Below, one piece after another: positions 19,025 through 27,941 of a DNA stretch of 64,000 nt; the stretch's first letter is position 1; each line of letters begins with the position of its first letter. A program made the position numbers and the translations under genes. Below the pieces are notes generated by a model. The model saw only the letters and a list, made by a program, of their open reading frames with translations. It searched no databases and had not been told where the DNA came from. This DNA is from Halobacteriovoraceae bacterium (lineage in GTDB: Bacteria; Bdellovibrionota; Bacteriovoracia; Bacteriovoracales; Bacteriovoracaceae). Location: assembly GCA_020635115.1 (NCBI GenBank), contig JACKAK010000010.1:89251-153250 (forward strand). Direction: 5' to 3'.

Positions 19025-19677
19025 TTATGTACCAGCTGATTGAAGTTGTGGACGATTTGATCATGGATTGTTTCCATTGTCTCTCGTCCATCTATTGAAA
19101 CAAATCTACCAGGGAAAAGCTCAATACATTGCTTATAGCCCTCAATGAGGTCAAGGTGAAACTGGTTGGACTTCGATTCAAAATAATCTTTCGGTATTTG
19201 ACGCTTTTTCTGTCGCTCTAGACTGGTTTCTAAATCTATCTCTAAGTAGTATGTGCGATGAGGGGCCAGATTGAGCGGAAACTTCTGGTGAAACTGTAAA
19301 ACAGTTTCCAGTCCAAGACCTCTGGCCTTTCCTTGATAAGCGAGGGTGCTATCTATATATCTATCATAAATAATAACAGTACCAGGAATGGCCAGCTCCT
19401 TTAAGGTCACCTCATGGAGGAGTTGAGTTCGTGAACTTAAAAAAAGAAAACATTCTGCAAGAGGGTGAATATCATTTTTTTGCTCAAGCATAGTGTTTCT
19501 TAGTTTTTCTCCAAAGGGTGTTCCACCAGGCTCTCTGAGAATAATAGTGCGAAAATCCATTTTTTCTAATGATTCTGCAACGAGCTTAATTTGTGTAGAT
19601 TTTCCAGAACCTTCAATTCCTTCAAAACTTATAAAATAGGAACCTGGAAACGCAGGCGGACGTAATTCATAGTTCAT
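19021..19677 (-). CDS. tmk: Thymidylate kinase
   Basis: TMP kinase making dTDP for DNA synthesis. The P-loop FEGIEGSGKST is near the N-terminus, followed by the DRX-type region REPGGTPFGEKLR, the YDRYIDSTLAYQG segment and a Lys/Arg-rich lid (LERQKKRQ). I start at the ATG at 19677 because AGAGGTG lies at proper spacing; a longer frame from 19725 adds 16 residues without a ribosome binding site. The stop overlaps the start of holB by 4 bp. Confidence 0.93.
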   Translation of the reverse strand: MNYELRPPAFPGSYFISFEGIEGSGKSTQIKLVAESLEKMDFRTIILREPGGTPFGEKLRNTMLEQKNDIHPLAECFLFLSSRTQLLHEVTLKELAIPGTVIIYDRYIDSTLAYQGKARGLGLETVLQFHQKFPLNLAPHRTYYLEIDLETSLERQKKRQIPKDYFESKSNQFHLDLIEGYKQCIELFPGRFVSIDGRETMETIHDQIVHNFNQLVHK

Positions 19678-19725
19678 AGTAAACACCTCTGGAGAAAAAT
19701 AACAAAATGCCACTTTAATAGGCAA

Positions 19726-20403
19726 CTAAAAATGCATATTAGCACATATGCCTAAACTATGAGTTGAAACATCGTGTTTTGCAAGGTAATTGCTATCTAA
19801 TTCATTGCGTTGTTTTTCAGTTTTAAATTTATGCTTCTCTTCAGAAGTGACAGTTCGTATAAATCTTTTAAAACGATGTTTTTTAAACTCATAGTAAAAT
19901 GAAGTTGAAAAAGTTTTCGTAATAAAAAATTGTAAGGCAGTTTGTGGGCCATAAGTATAAGAGTCAATTTGGATTTCATTTTGCGACTCATAACTGTTAC
20001 CAATTATTGTTTCTCTGAAAAAACCGACATCCATAAGGACTGATAGTTTAAATCTCAATTTCTTTATAATTAGAAATGAATAAGATGGCCCAAAGCTTGT
20101 TTTGAAATGGTGCATTTCAGATGAAAACAATAAAGATCTAGTAGAAGGATTAAAAAGATCTTGTGAGTTAAGGTAACTTACACCAACACCCATTTCCCAG
20201 GTGGAGTTGATAGGTCGAAGGTGTTTAAGGCCAAGTCCTAAAAAGTTATATGTATTTTTGTTTTTGAAATTATTCCTTGTAAAAAGAATCGAAAATTCAT
20301 ATTTTTTTGGCCCTTTAAGATTACTTTCAATATTTCCATCTTGTGTCAAAGCTGACAATGAAATCAAAAAAAGGAGCAAAGAAATTAGATTCATTTTATG
20401 CAT
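19726..20403 (-). CDS. Outer-membrane beta-barrel-like protein
   Basis: A 225-residue exported protein. Residues 1-20 form a signal peptide (MHKMNLISLLLFLISLSALT). The mature part alternates hydrophobic and polar residues in strand-length pieces with aromatic girdle-like positions, and the chain ends in aromatic Phe, as in outer-membrane beta-barrels. No family can be named. It precedes tmk in the same direction with 48 bp to its start. Confidence 0.75.
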   Translation of the reverse strand: MHKMNLISLLLFLISLSALTQDGNIESNLKGPKKYEFSILFTRNNFKNKNTYNFLGLGLKHLRPINSTWEMGVGVSYLNSQDLFNPSTRSLLFSSEMHHFKTSFGPSYSFLIIKKLRFKLSVLMDVGFFRETIIGNSYESQNEIQIDSYTYGPQTALQFFITKTFSTSFYYEFKKHRFKRFIRTVTSEEKHKFKTEKQRNELDSNYLAKHDVSTHSLGICANMHF

Positions 20404-20539
20404 ATTTAGACCGAAAAAAGCAAAACTGTCGCGTACTATATGACAATATGAGCTATTAGTATATAATTACTTTCTCTTGAAGTTTCTTTGAGCTTTAGTA
20501 GAATATAACCAATTGTTTTTATTAAAGAAGGGACATTCT

Positions 20540-21397
20540 ATGAAAGTAAGGCCATGGGAAATTGTTGTTTTAGGTTTTTTGCATCTGCTCGAGCCAATTT
20601 TTAGGCTTTTTTTATACTCTTTCTTTTTTAATAGTCCAGTTCGTGAATATTTACTTGGTTTAATATATTCCAAATATGCAATTATAAATGTCTTAGGTTT
20701 ATTTCTTTTTCCAATGGCCGGTATTTCAATTCTTATGTTTCAACGATGGAGCTTGTTCATTTTTCTTCTCATTGAATTTATTGTAGCTGCAATCAATTTT
20801 AGTTTTTTAAGTAATTTATTACTGAGTGGGGACTATGTATTACTGTTAACTTGTATAGCACTTTTTGCATTGAATATTTTTGTCGTGACCTATTTTCTTT
20901 TTCCTTCGGTGAGAAAAATTTATGATGAAGACGATATTCAGTGGTGGAAACAAAAAGCACGTTATAAGTCTTTAATTGACTGTGATTTAGTAAATCTCAA
21001 CTTTTTAGGAACTGATAAACTAATAAATCTTAAAGGGAAAGTGACCAATATTTCTGAATCTGGAATTTTTATTCAAACAGAAGGGAGCTTCGAGAAAAAC
21101 CATCTGGCCCGAGTCCGTTTTATCTTTGATGAGAAAATATTTGATCTCGATGCTCATGTTGTTTATATCGATAGTGAAAGAAATGGTATTGGCGCAAAAT
21201 TCGTTAATCTCACAAAGGAAAAAATAAACGATCTAAAATATCTTATCGAAGCGTTGTCTCTCTTTGATATCATTGAGGACCGATCTCGAATAAGTCTGAC
21301 TCTCAGTTTTAAAGAGTGGGTTAAGAATATTTTTAAAAGTCCTTGGTTGCTATTACCAAAAGAGCTTAAAGGTAAAGAACGAAATAAAAATATTTAA
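20540..21397 (+). CDS. Inner-membrane PilZ-domain protein
   Basis: The N-terminal half has about four transmembrane helices (residues 8-130). The C-terminal part (about 145-250) is a PilZ domain: a basic start at KARYKS, KVTNISESGIFIQTEG matching the (D/N)xSxxG c-di-GMP-binding pattern, and GIGAKFVNLT at the end. It probably couples c-di-GMP to a membrane process. I start at 20540 because AGAAGGGAC precedes it; an in-frame ATG nine codons earlier lacks such a site. The gene diverges from the beta-barrel gene. Confidence 0.85.
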   Translation: MKVRPWEIVVLGFLHLLEPIFRLFLYSFFFNSPVREYLLGLIYSKYAIINVLGLFLFPMAGISILMFQRWSLFIFLLIEFIVAAINFSFLSNLLLSGDYVLLLTCIALFALNIFVVTYFLFPSVRKIYDEDDIQWWKQKARYKSLIDCDLVNLNFLGTDKLINLKGKVTNISESGIFIQTEGSFEKNHLARVRFIFDEKIFDLDAHVVYIDSERNGIGAKFVNLTKEKINDLKYLIEALSLFDIIEDRSRISLTLSFKEWVKNIFKSPWLLLPKELKGKERNKNI

Positions 21398-21531
21398 ATC
21401 AGTTTAAATTAATTTAGAAATGTTAATTTTTTCTTAATTGAATATTATTCCTAGTAAAAAATTTCAAACTATATGGCCGTTTGTTTTTCGAATTTGTATT
21501 ATCCGGCCACCACATTTACTCCAGGAATATG

Positions 21532-22467
21532 ATGTATTTTGTATTTTATTTTTTAATAATTTCTTCTACTTTTTGTGCAAGTTCACATAATTTCAAAAAT
21601 ATGACTTATCAAGATCTTTTAAACACCTATTGTGAAAAAATATATTTTAATCAATCTGAAAAATACCCTTATATTTCACAGGATAAACTTATAGAGGAAG
21701 TAGAAAATATAATCGCTGGTGCTCCTCAGCATATTGATCATTTTTTAAGAATATTTGACCGAAATGAGAGTGTGAGAAATGCCTTCTTAAAAATTAAAGA
21801 TTTTAAAAAAACACAAATTGATTTATTGAGTAAACTCTTAGATAGCTACCAGTTATCAAGCGTAAATAGGGCCATTATCTTACTCACTATTGATAAATTG
21901 AAAACAACAATTGATGAAAAACCTTTTTTAAAACATTTGAAAAACACAAAGAGACCTACCGGTGAGTCCATTTCAAATCAAAAAGAAAAATCTCTACTCG
22001 GAACATATTTATCATCATCTTACGGAGTTTGGGGAGAATTGCTTATTGCTTTAAAAGTTGGTTACGTTGATTTGTTTGAAGTAACTCTTGAAAATTATCT
22101 TTCTGATGCACAAAAAGATATTTTGATTTCAAATGGTCTTGAGAAGGCAATGGATTATGAAATAGACATTGTTTATGGAAATCATTTTATTGAAGTTAAG
22201 TACTTAACAAGTTTTTTTCATCTTGGACAAAAAGATAATGATAAACTTCTTAAGAAAATGAGTATGTTGTCCGAAGTGGGAAAAGTTTTGAGTACGAATG
22301 AAAATAAATTAATTTTTGAGCTTGCTTTAGAGGGGCCAGGCTCCCTTTATGAGAGCACTCGTTTTCTTATATCTAATTCAGGTATTAAAGTATTTGAGAA
22401 TGATTATTTGCCTACATATAGTTCAGTTGAAAAAGCTAAGAAAAATTGGATTAAAAGCTCTAATTAA
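21532..22467 (+). CDS. Exported protein with a PD-(D/E)XK nuclease-like core
   Basis: This roughly 311-residue protein opens with a signal peptide (MYFVFYFLIISSTFC), so it should act in the periplasm or outside the cell. The C-terminal half carries a pattern typical of restriction-endonuclease-like folds: a helix GVWGELLIALK containing the first acidic residue, then DYEIDIVYGNHFIEVKYL, which fits the D-x(n)-E-x-K active site. The N-terminal half is helical and unrecognised. ATGs at 21529 and 21532 are both possible, with AGGA upstream. Nuclease activity is an inference from the motif. Confidence 0.7.
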   Translation: MYFVFYFLIISSTFCASSHNFKNMTYQDLLNTYCEKIYFNQSEKYPYISQDKLIEEVENIIAGAPQHIDHFLRIFDRNESVRNAFLKIKDFKKTQIDLLSKLLDSYQLSSVNRAIILLTIDKLKTTIDEKPFLKHLKNTKRPTGESISNQKEKSLLGTYLSSSYGVWGELLIALKVGYVDLFEVTLENYLSDAQKDILISNGLEKAMDYEIDIVYGNHFIEVKYLTSFFHLGQKDNDKLLKKMSMLSEVGKVLSTNENKLIFELALEGPGSLYESTRFLISNSGIKVFENDYLPTYSSVEKAKKNWIKSSN

Positions 22468-22474
22468 TAAAATA

Positions 22475-22494
22475 ATTACCTCAATAGAGGTAAT
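22475..22494. terminator. Inverted repeat between convergent genes
   Basis: ATTACCTC (22475-22482) and GAGGTAAT (22487-22494) form a perfect 8-bp stem with loop AATA, between the ends of two convergent genes. Neither side has a long T run, so it is at best a weak bidirectional terminator. Confidence 0.45.
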
Positions 22495-22560
22495 GCATTC
22501 AAACAATTTGAAATCCAGAAATAAAGCATACAAAACTGACTGGTGAGATTCATTTTTAAA

Positions 22561-23595
22561 TCAATATAAATTACTATTATAGAGAGTTTCCCCAGTATTA
22601 TAGAGATAACCACCCGTTTGTTCTCCTGCCCAATTTCCTGCTGCTCCAAAAGTAAAAGCAACTCCAGCACCACAGAAGAATGCACTTGTTCCACCAGAAG
22701 GTAAACTAAGCGCTAATGTGCAAACAACATAAGTCCCACCGGCCGATGCGGCAATACCTCCAATGATTCCACCTGTTTGCTCAAAGGTTACTTTAATTTT
22801 ATTTCCTTCTTCAATAACCACTTTATAAACGCCTAAAGCAATGTCAATTCCGTAACCTGAAATAGCTTTTATATATTTTGCATACTTAATGTTTTGAAAA
22901 GCACGTTCTAAATAGGCCAAAGTTTTCTTTTTATTTAAATGGTCGGGTAAAACTATTGTTTTAGAAAATGGGTTTAAGTATTCTTTGTAATTGAATCCCT
23001 TAATTCGGCCTAAGATAAGTTTACTCATTTCATTAATTTCTTGTTTGACTGCCCCGAGTTCTAAAGCTTTTGCAAGCTCTTTTGCCAAACTGTTACTTCC
23101 TTTTTTATACACAAAATTTCCATCATTGATGCTTTTTTGTATTCTTTCAAACGCGTATCTATATTGTGAAACAAAGTCTGTCGTGGCCGCAAGAATTCCC
23201 GATCTCCCTAATCCAACCCAATCGGTAGGTTTTGTGTTTTCACCAATAAACTCTAAGGTTCCTTGCGCCCTATTAAGAGCATTTAATTCTTGTCTCGAAC
23301 TGTAACGAATAAAATTTCTGAGAATTACTTTATCAGCAGGGCCATAGATTTCAAAATGACGTCTTTTGTAGGGAGCTAAATCTAAAATTTGACCTGGAAA
23401 AATTAAATCTGGATTATTTATTTCAGGATTGTTGTGCACAATAATTTCTATAAATTTTAATAGTCCATCCCTATCTAATCTTGGTCTGTAAGGGATCCTA
23501 ATTTCTGAAAAATTATTATTAATAATTTTGGAGAGACTATCGCCTGGTTGCACTTCATAAATTAAATAATGTCCTATTGGCCCTACTGAACTCAT
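22561..23595 (-). CDS. LysM-domain protein with glycine-rich hydrophobic C-terminus
   Basis: The protein starts at 23595, where AAGGAG lies at ideal spacing. A LysM peptidoglycan-binding domain occupies about residues 12-70 (VQPGDSLSKII, NNPDLIFPGQIL). The middle (75-260) is helical and unrecognised. The C-terminus (from about 275) is rich in Gly/Ala with two hydrophobic stretches (GGIIGGIAASAGG, GGTSAFFCGAGVAFTFGAAG), a style seen in membrane-inserting or pre-toxin parts of secreted effectors. There is no signal peptide, so export would need another route. It could be an effector acting on a target envelope, which is inference. Confidence 0.7.
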   Translation of the reverse strand: MSSVGPIGHYLIYEVQPGDSLSKIINNNFSEIRIPYRPRLDRDGLLKFIEIIVHNNPEINNPDLIFPGQILDLAPYKRRHFEIYGPADKVILRNFIRYSSRQELNALNRAQGTLEFIGENTKPTDWVGLGRSGILAATTDFVSQYRYAFERIQKSINDGNFVYKKGSNSLAKELAKALELGAVKQEINEMSKLILGRIKGFNYKEYLNPFSKTIVLPDHLNKKKTLAYLERAFQNIKYAKYIKAISGYGIDIALGVYKVVIEEGNKIKVTFEQTGGIIGGIAASAGGTYVVCTLALSLPSGGTSAFFCGAGVAFTFGAAGNWAGEQTGGYLYNTGETLYNSNLY

Positions 23596-23767
23596 AAAAT
23601 GAATCTCCTTTAAATTGTTGAGATTGATTGCTTCTTGTCTTAGCACAATATAAATTTGATGTCTTATGGGCCTGAAAGAATTTCAAAAATGAAAAAATCT
23701 AAAAAAAATTATCAGAGTGCATATTATCTTTTTTAAAAAAGTATTTGGGATTTGGAAATAGATTGAT

Positions 23768-23844
23768 TGGTGGCCTCGGGCAGAGTCGAACTGCCGACCT
23801 ACAGGATATGAATCTGTCGCTCTAACCAACTGAGCTACGAGGCC
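23768..23844 (-). tRNA. tRNA with CAT anticodon (Met elongator, or Ile2 read by TilS)
   Basis: A full cloverleaf is visible on the minus strand: acceptor GGCCTCG paired with CGAGGCC, D-arm GCTC-AGTTGGTTA-GAGC, anticodon loop TTCATAT (anticodon CAT), T-arm around TTCGACT, discriminator A, and an encoded CCA. The anticodon stem has an A-C mismatch next to the loop. The loop ending CATAT and overall pattern favour elongator Met, but C4-G69 is also found in tRNA-Ile2, the TilS substrate. The tilS gene is the next gene, transcribed the other way. Confidence 0.88.
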
Positions 23845-23903
23845 ATTAAAATGAATAGATTGACTCAACGTGTTCGCTAAGTTAACAAGAATGGATATTA
23901 ATC

Positions 23904-24908
23904 ATGCCAAGCATGACTGTCAACACTTTGGAAAAAAAAATGTCGGCCAAGTTCTCAAAAAGATATACTTTCTTGTTTGCACAAACTGTAAAGAGTTTTA
24001 TGGGGCGCATGAATATGCTTCAAACTGAGGGAGATTATGGAGTAGCAGTTTCTTCTGGAGTTGACTCAATGGCCTTATTGCATTTCCTCCAAAAAATGGC
24101 ATCTCAACGTAAAAATGTAAAACTACATGTCCTCCACGTAAATCACAATGTTAGGTCAGAGAGTTTAATTGAACAAAATTTTTTGAAAGAATATTGTATA
24201 AAGCATAATCTTGTATTTCATACAAAAACTCTACAAAATCCACCATTGAAAAATTTTGAATTGTGGGCCAGAAATCAACGTTATAAATTTTTTCATTCAC
24301 ATAAAGGTTTAAAAAAGATTTTTATGGCCCATCATTTAGATGATTCATTTGAATGGTCCCTTATGCAAAGAAGTAAATCTTCAAATTTACTCTCTTCAAT
24401 AGGAATCCCTGCTTGCAGAGGAAAATTTTGCCGGCCATTTTTATGTGTATCAAAAAGGCAAATTTACCGATTTGCTCATCACGAAAAAATTAAATTTTTC
24501 GAAGATATCTCAAATTCAGATATAAAGTTTGAAAGAAATTATCTTAGAAGTATGGTTATACCTCATCTCAAGAAAATTTACCCCCAAATACTAAAACATT
24601 ATGTTTCCCAGGCCCAACAAATTCTTGCCCTTAAAAAGTTAGAAAATGAAAACAACTATTACGATATAAAAGTGGATAATAACTGTTTATTAATCAAAGT
24701 TGATAAAAATAAAATTTATGATGAACCCCTAAAAAATTCCCTGCGTGAAGCAATTAAAAGTTTATCATCCAAAAAAAGAGGAAAAATACACAAACAATTG
24801 GATTGTGCTGTGCAAATGGTTAAAAATAATAAAAAAGGTCCACTAAATTTCTCAGGCGGTGTTAACGTCTCATATTTTAATGGCATAATTACAGTGACAC
24901 GCAACTAA
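23904..24908 (+). CDS. tilS: tRNA(Ile)-lysidine synthase
   Basis: TilS converts C34 of tRNA-Ile(CAU) to lysidine so that it decodes AUA. The PP-loop appears as VAVSSGVDSMALL near residue 50; the usual SGGxDS has Ser in place of the first Gly. Other landmarks are VLHVNHNVR, AHHLDDSFE and GIPACRGKFCRPFL, typical of TilS. At 334 residues it is the short form. The true start may be one of several Met codons within the first 38 residues. Its place before ftsH and folP is a conserved neighbourhood. Confidence 0.9.
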   Translation: MPSMTVNTLEKKMSAKFSKRYTFLFAQTVKSFMGRMNMLQTEGDYGVAVSSGVDSMALLHFLQKMASQRKNVKLHVLHVNHNVRSESLIEQNFLKEYCIKHNLVFHTKTLQNPPLKNFELWARNQRYKFFHSHKGLKKIFMAHHLDDSFEWSLMQRSKSSNLLSSIGIPACRGKFCRPFLCVSKRQIYRFAHHEKIKFFEDISNSDIKFERNYLRSMVIPHLKKIYPQILKHYVSQAQQILALKKLENENNYYDIKVDNNCLLIKVDKNKIYDEPLKNSLREAIKSLSSKKRGKIHKQLDCAVQMVKNNKKGPLNFSGGVNVSYFNGIITVTRN

Positions 24909-24977
24909 GTTTTTTGTATTAATAATTTCACACTTTTGACCCTTGATTCTTTGGCCATGAATTAATAAAATTAAAAG

Positions 24978-24998
24978 ATCTGCGTCTAATTCGCAGAT
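24978..24998 (+). promoter_or_regulatory. Hairpin in the ftsH leader
   Basis: ATCTGCG (24978-24984) and CGCAGAT (24992-24998) make a perfect 7-bp stem with a 7-nt loop, 19 bp before the ftsH start. Only three T residues follow, so it is a leader structure or weak attenuator rather than a strong terminator. Confidence 0.4.
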
Positions 24999-25016
24999 TT
25001 AAGAAAAAGGCTTTTA

Positions 25017-26957
25017 ATGAAACAACAAAGAAACACCATAACCTTATGGATAGTAATCATTCTTCTTATGGCACTACTTACAAAGTTGTTTAAAGAGGGG
25101 AATGCTACTTATAAGGTCACAAACTATCCAGAATTTTCAAAATCTGTATTAGCTAAAAATATTAAGTCAGCGACGATCATCTTAGAGCAAAATAAAATTA
25201 AAGGTGAGTACATCGAACCTGTTAATGGATTTGAGAGATTTGAGTTAGATGCTCCTTCAACTGACGCTACAAGTAAGTTCCTTACTGATAATGGAATTAC
25301 ACCTAATTATGAGAAAAAAGAAGAAGATAATTATTTGATCCGATTCTTCTATAGTTGGGGACCAATGCTTTTATTAATCGCCATCTTCTATTTTTTCTTG
25401 AAACAACTTCAGGCCGGAGGCGGTAAGGCCATGAGTTTTGGAAAATCTAGAGCACGTATGCTTACTTCACATGATAAAAAAGTAACTTTTAAGGACGTAT
25501 CTGGAGTAGAAGAAGCTAAAGAAGAGTTGCATGAAGTTGTTGATTTTTTAAAAGATCCAAAAAAATATACTGCACTTGGTGGAAAAATTCCTAAGGGTGT
25601 TATTCTTGTGGGCCCTCCAGGAACAGGGAAAACTTTATTGGCCAGGGCCGTTGCAGGTGAAGCAAATGTTCCATTTTTTTCAATTTCCGGATCTGATTTT
25701 GTTGAAATGTTTGTAGGTGTTGGAGCCTCTAGGGTACGAGACCTTTTTGAACAAGGTAAAAAACACGCTCCTTGTATCATATTTATAGATGAGATAGACG
25801 CGGTGGGGAGACATAGAGGTGCCGGAATGGGCGGTGGACACGATGAAAGAGAGCAAACTCTCAATCAACTATTGGTCGAAATGGACGGATTTGAATCTAA
25901 TGAAGGTGTCATCTTAATAGCTGCAACAAATAGGATAGATGTCCTAGATCCTGCTTTATTGCGACCAGGTAGATTTGATAGAAGAGTAACTGTGGGTAGA
26001 CCTGATGTTAGAGGTCGATTGGGTATTCTACGTGTTCATACGCGAAAAACTCCGTTAGCAGAAAATGTAGATCTTGAGGTAATTGCCAAGGGTACTCCAG
26101 GATTCACAGGTGCTGATCTTGCAAATCTTGTTAACGAAGCAGCACTAACTGCAGCAAGGTTAAATAAAAAGAAACTTGATAATAGTGATTTTGAATCCGC
26201 TAAGGATAAGGTCTTAATGGGACCTGAACGAAAGTCTATGGTACTTTCTGATAAAGAAAGATTAAATACCGCATACCACGAAGCTGGACATACAATAGTT
26301 GGTATGAATTTACCTCATACTGATCCAATCCATAAAGTAAGCATTATGCCTAGAGGTGGTGCTTTAGGAGTTACTCAAACACTACCAGATGAAGAGATGC
26401 TTTCATTAACAAATGAAAAGGCAAAAAATAATATTGCCTTTTTAATGGGTGGAAGATGTGCCGAAGAAATTAAATTTGGTGAATTTACGAATGGTGCAAC
26501 AAATGACATCGAACGGGCCACTCAACTGGCCTACCATATGGTTTGTAATTGGGGGATGTCTAAAGAAATGGGACCTCGAAATTATCATCGTGCCTCTTCA
26601 AACCCTTTTGGAAATTCTCCTATGGGTTCAGAATTTGATTATTCCGACGAAACCGCTAAAAAAATCGACTCTGAAGTTCAGCAGTTAATTATGGATAACT
26701 ACAACTTAGCGACAAAAATTTTACAAGACAATATAACTGCTTTAGATCGATTGGCCGAAGGACTAATGGTTTGGGAGACTTTAGATTTTAAACAAGTCAA
26801 AGATCTTGTTGAAGGAAAAGATATTGGTTTACCAATTGTTGATGAAGAAAAAGACAAGAAAACAGCTCAGAATCCAACTGATCAAACGAATGATGCTAAA
26901 GAAAACGACCCAGATGTAACTTCAAGTAAAAATGGGGATGATCCTCTTCCAGCATAG
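25017..26957 (+). CDS. ftsH: ATP-dependent zinc metalloprotease FtsH
   Basis: A 646-residue membrane-anchored AAA+ protease. Transmembrane helices lie at about residues 9-24 and 114-132 with a short periplasmic domain between. The AAA module has Walker A GPPGTGKT near 199, Walker B IIFIDEIDA and the SRH block with ATNRIDVLDPALLRPGRFDRR. The protease domain has HEAGH near residue 421 and the third zinc ligand region in TNGATNDIERATQLA. The C-terminal tail is acidic and variable. The hydrophilic end runs straight into folP, 2 bp away. Confidence 0.97.
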   Translation: MKQQRNTITLWIVIILLMALLTKLFKEGNATYKVTNYPEFSKSVLAKNIKSATIILEQNKIKGEYIEPVNGFERFELDAPSTDATSKFLTDNGITPNYEKKEEDNYLIRFFYSWGPMLLLIAIFYFFLKQLQAGGGKAMSFGKSRARMLTSHDKKVTFKDVSGVEEAKEELHEVVDFLKDPKKYTALGGKIPKGVILVGPPGTGKTLLARAVAGEANVPFFSISGSDFVEMFVGVGASRVRDLFEQGKKHAPCIIFIDEIDAVGRHRGAGMGGGHDEREQTLNQLLVEMDGFESNEGVILIAATNRIDVLDPALLRPGRFDRRVTVGRPDVRGRLGILRVHTRKTPLAENVDLEVIAKGTPGFTGADLANLVNEAALTAARLNKKKLDNSDFESAKDKVLMGPERKSMVLSDKERLNTAYHEAGHTIVGMNLPHTDPIHKVSIMPRGGALGVTQTLPDEEMLSLTNEKAKNNIAFLMGGRCAEEIKFGEFTNGATNDIERATQLAYHMVCNWGMSKEMGPRNYHRASSNPFGNSPMGSEFDYSDETAKKIDSEVQQLIMDNYNLATKILQDNITALDRLAEGLMVWETLDFKQVKDLVEGKDIGLPIVDEEKDKKTAQNPTDQTNDAKENDPDVTSSKNGDDPLPA

Positions 26958-26959
26958 TA

Positions 26960-27823
26960 ATGATTGTAAAAAACAAGCTCACAACAATGGGGGTTATAAA
27001 TATAACCCCTAATTCATTTTCAGATGGCCAGAAATATTTTGATACTTTCCATTGTCGAGAACAAATTTTAAAAATGATTGATCTTGGTGTGGACATTATT
27101 GATGTTGGGGCCGAATCCACTGCCCCGTTTAATTCTTTTGTAGAGCAGGACGAAGAATGGCGAAGAATTGAAGAAATCTTTCTACACGCCATAGATCAAA
27201 ATATGTTTTCAAAAAATATTTTGATTTCCTTAGATACTTATAAAGTTTCAATTATTAGAAAATTTATTGAGGCCAAAATTGTACCCCTTGAGCGCATCAT
27301 ATGGAATGATGTTTCAGGTGTAATCGATCCTGAAATGATAGAACTTCTTCAAGATTATCCAAGTCTAACATATATTTTCTCACACACCCGTGTTCCAAAA
27401 AGAGAACTCACTCAAAACCACATGAAATATGCAGATGAATCAACTCAAATAATTTTTGATGTAAACGAAAAATTTGATAGAGGATTAGACTTACTCCATT
27501 TTCACAAAAATATAATCCTAGATCCGTGTTTTGGGTTTTCGAAAACATTAAATCAAAATTATTCTTTGCTAAAAGAATTTCCCCATCTCATAGATAAATA
27601 CACACAACAGCTAATCTTAGGAATCTCAAGAAAAAGTTTTTTAAAGAAGCTTGTAGTGAATTCGATAGATGAAAATGTTGAAATTGAATTACTTCAATAT
27701 AAAATTATAAAAGAAATCCAAAATTTATCTCACAAAAATTTTATAGTTCGGCTTCACAATCCTTCTCTTTTAAATCTCAATGAAAAATGTAAATTTATTT
27801 TTGGCCCATTGGAAACAGACTGA
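26960..27823 (+). CDS. folP: Dihydropteroate synthase, divergent
   Basis: A 287-residue TIM-barrel protein that should condense pterin pyrophosphate with p-aminobenzoate. Clear family blocks are MGVINITPNSFSDG at the N-terminus, IIWNDVSG, and GISRKSFL near the end. Several key places differ: the loop-2 motif, normally GGESTRPG, reads GAESTAPFN, losing its Arg, and the DPGFGFGK block reads DPCFGFSK. It follows ftsH after 2 bp, the usual neighbourhood. It may still be the cell's DHPS with altered loops, or a paralogue with another role. Confidence 0.82.
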   Translation: MIVKNKLTTMGVINITPNSFSDGQKYFDTFHCREQILKMIDLGVDIIDVGAESTAPFNSFVEQDEEWRRIEEIFLHAIDQNMFSKNILISLDTYKVSIIRKFIEAKIVPLERIIWNDVSGVIDPEMIELLQDYPSLTYIFSHTRVPKRELTQNHMKYADESTQIIFDVNEKFDRGLDLLHFHKNIILDPCFGFSKTLNQNYSLLKEFPHLIDKYTQQLILGISRKSFLKKLVVNSIDENVEIELLQYKIIKEIQNLSHKNFIVRLHNPSLLNLNEKCKFIFGPLETD

Positions 27824-27941
27824 AATCGTCGGTTTACCTTACACCTACTGTCTCCTTGCAAGAAACTGTTAGGCTTTAATTGTAGGATTGTTAACCTGAT
27901 TTTGAGAATATGGAAAAATAACCAGCTACACGGAGGTAAGT

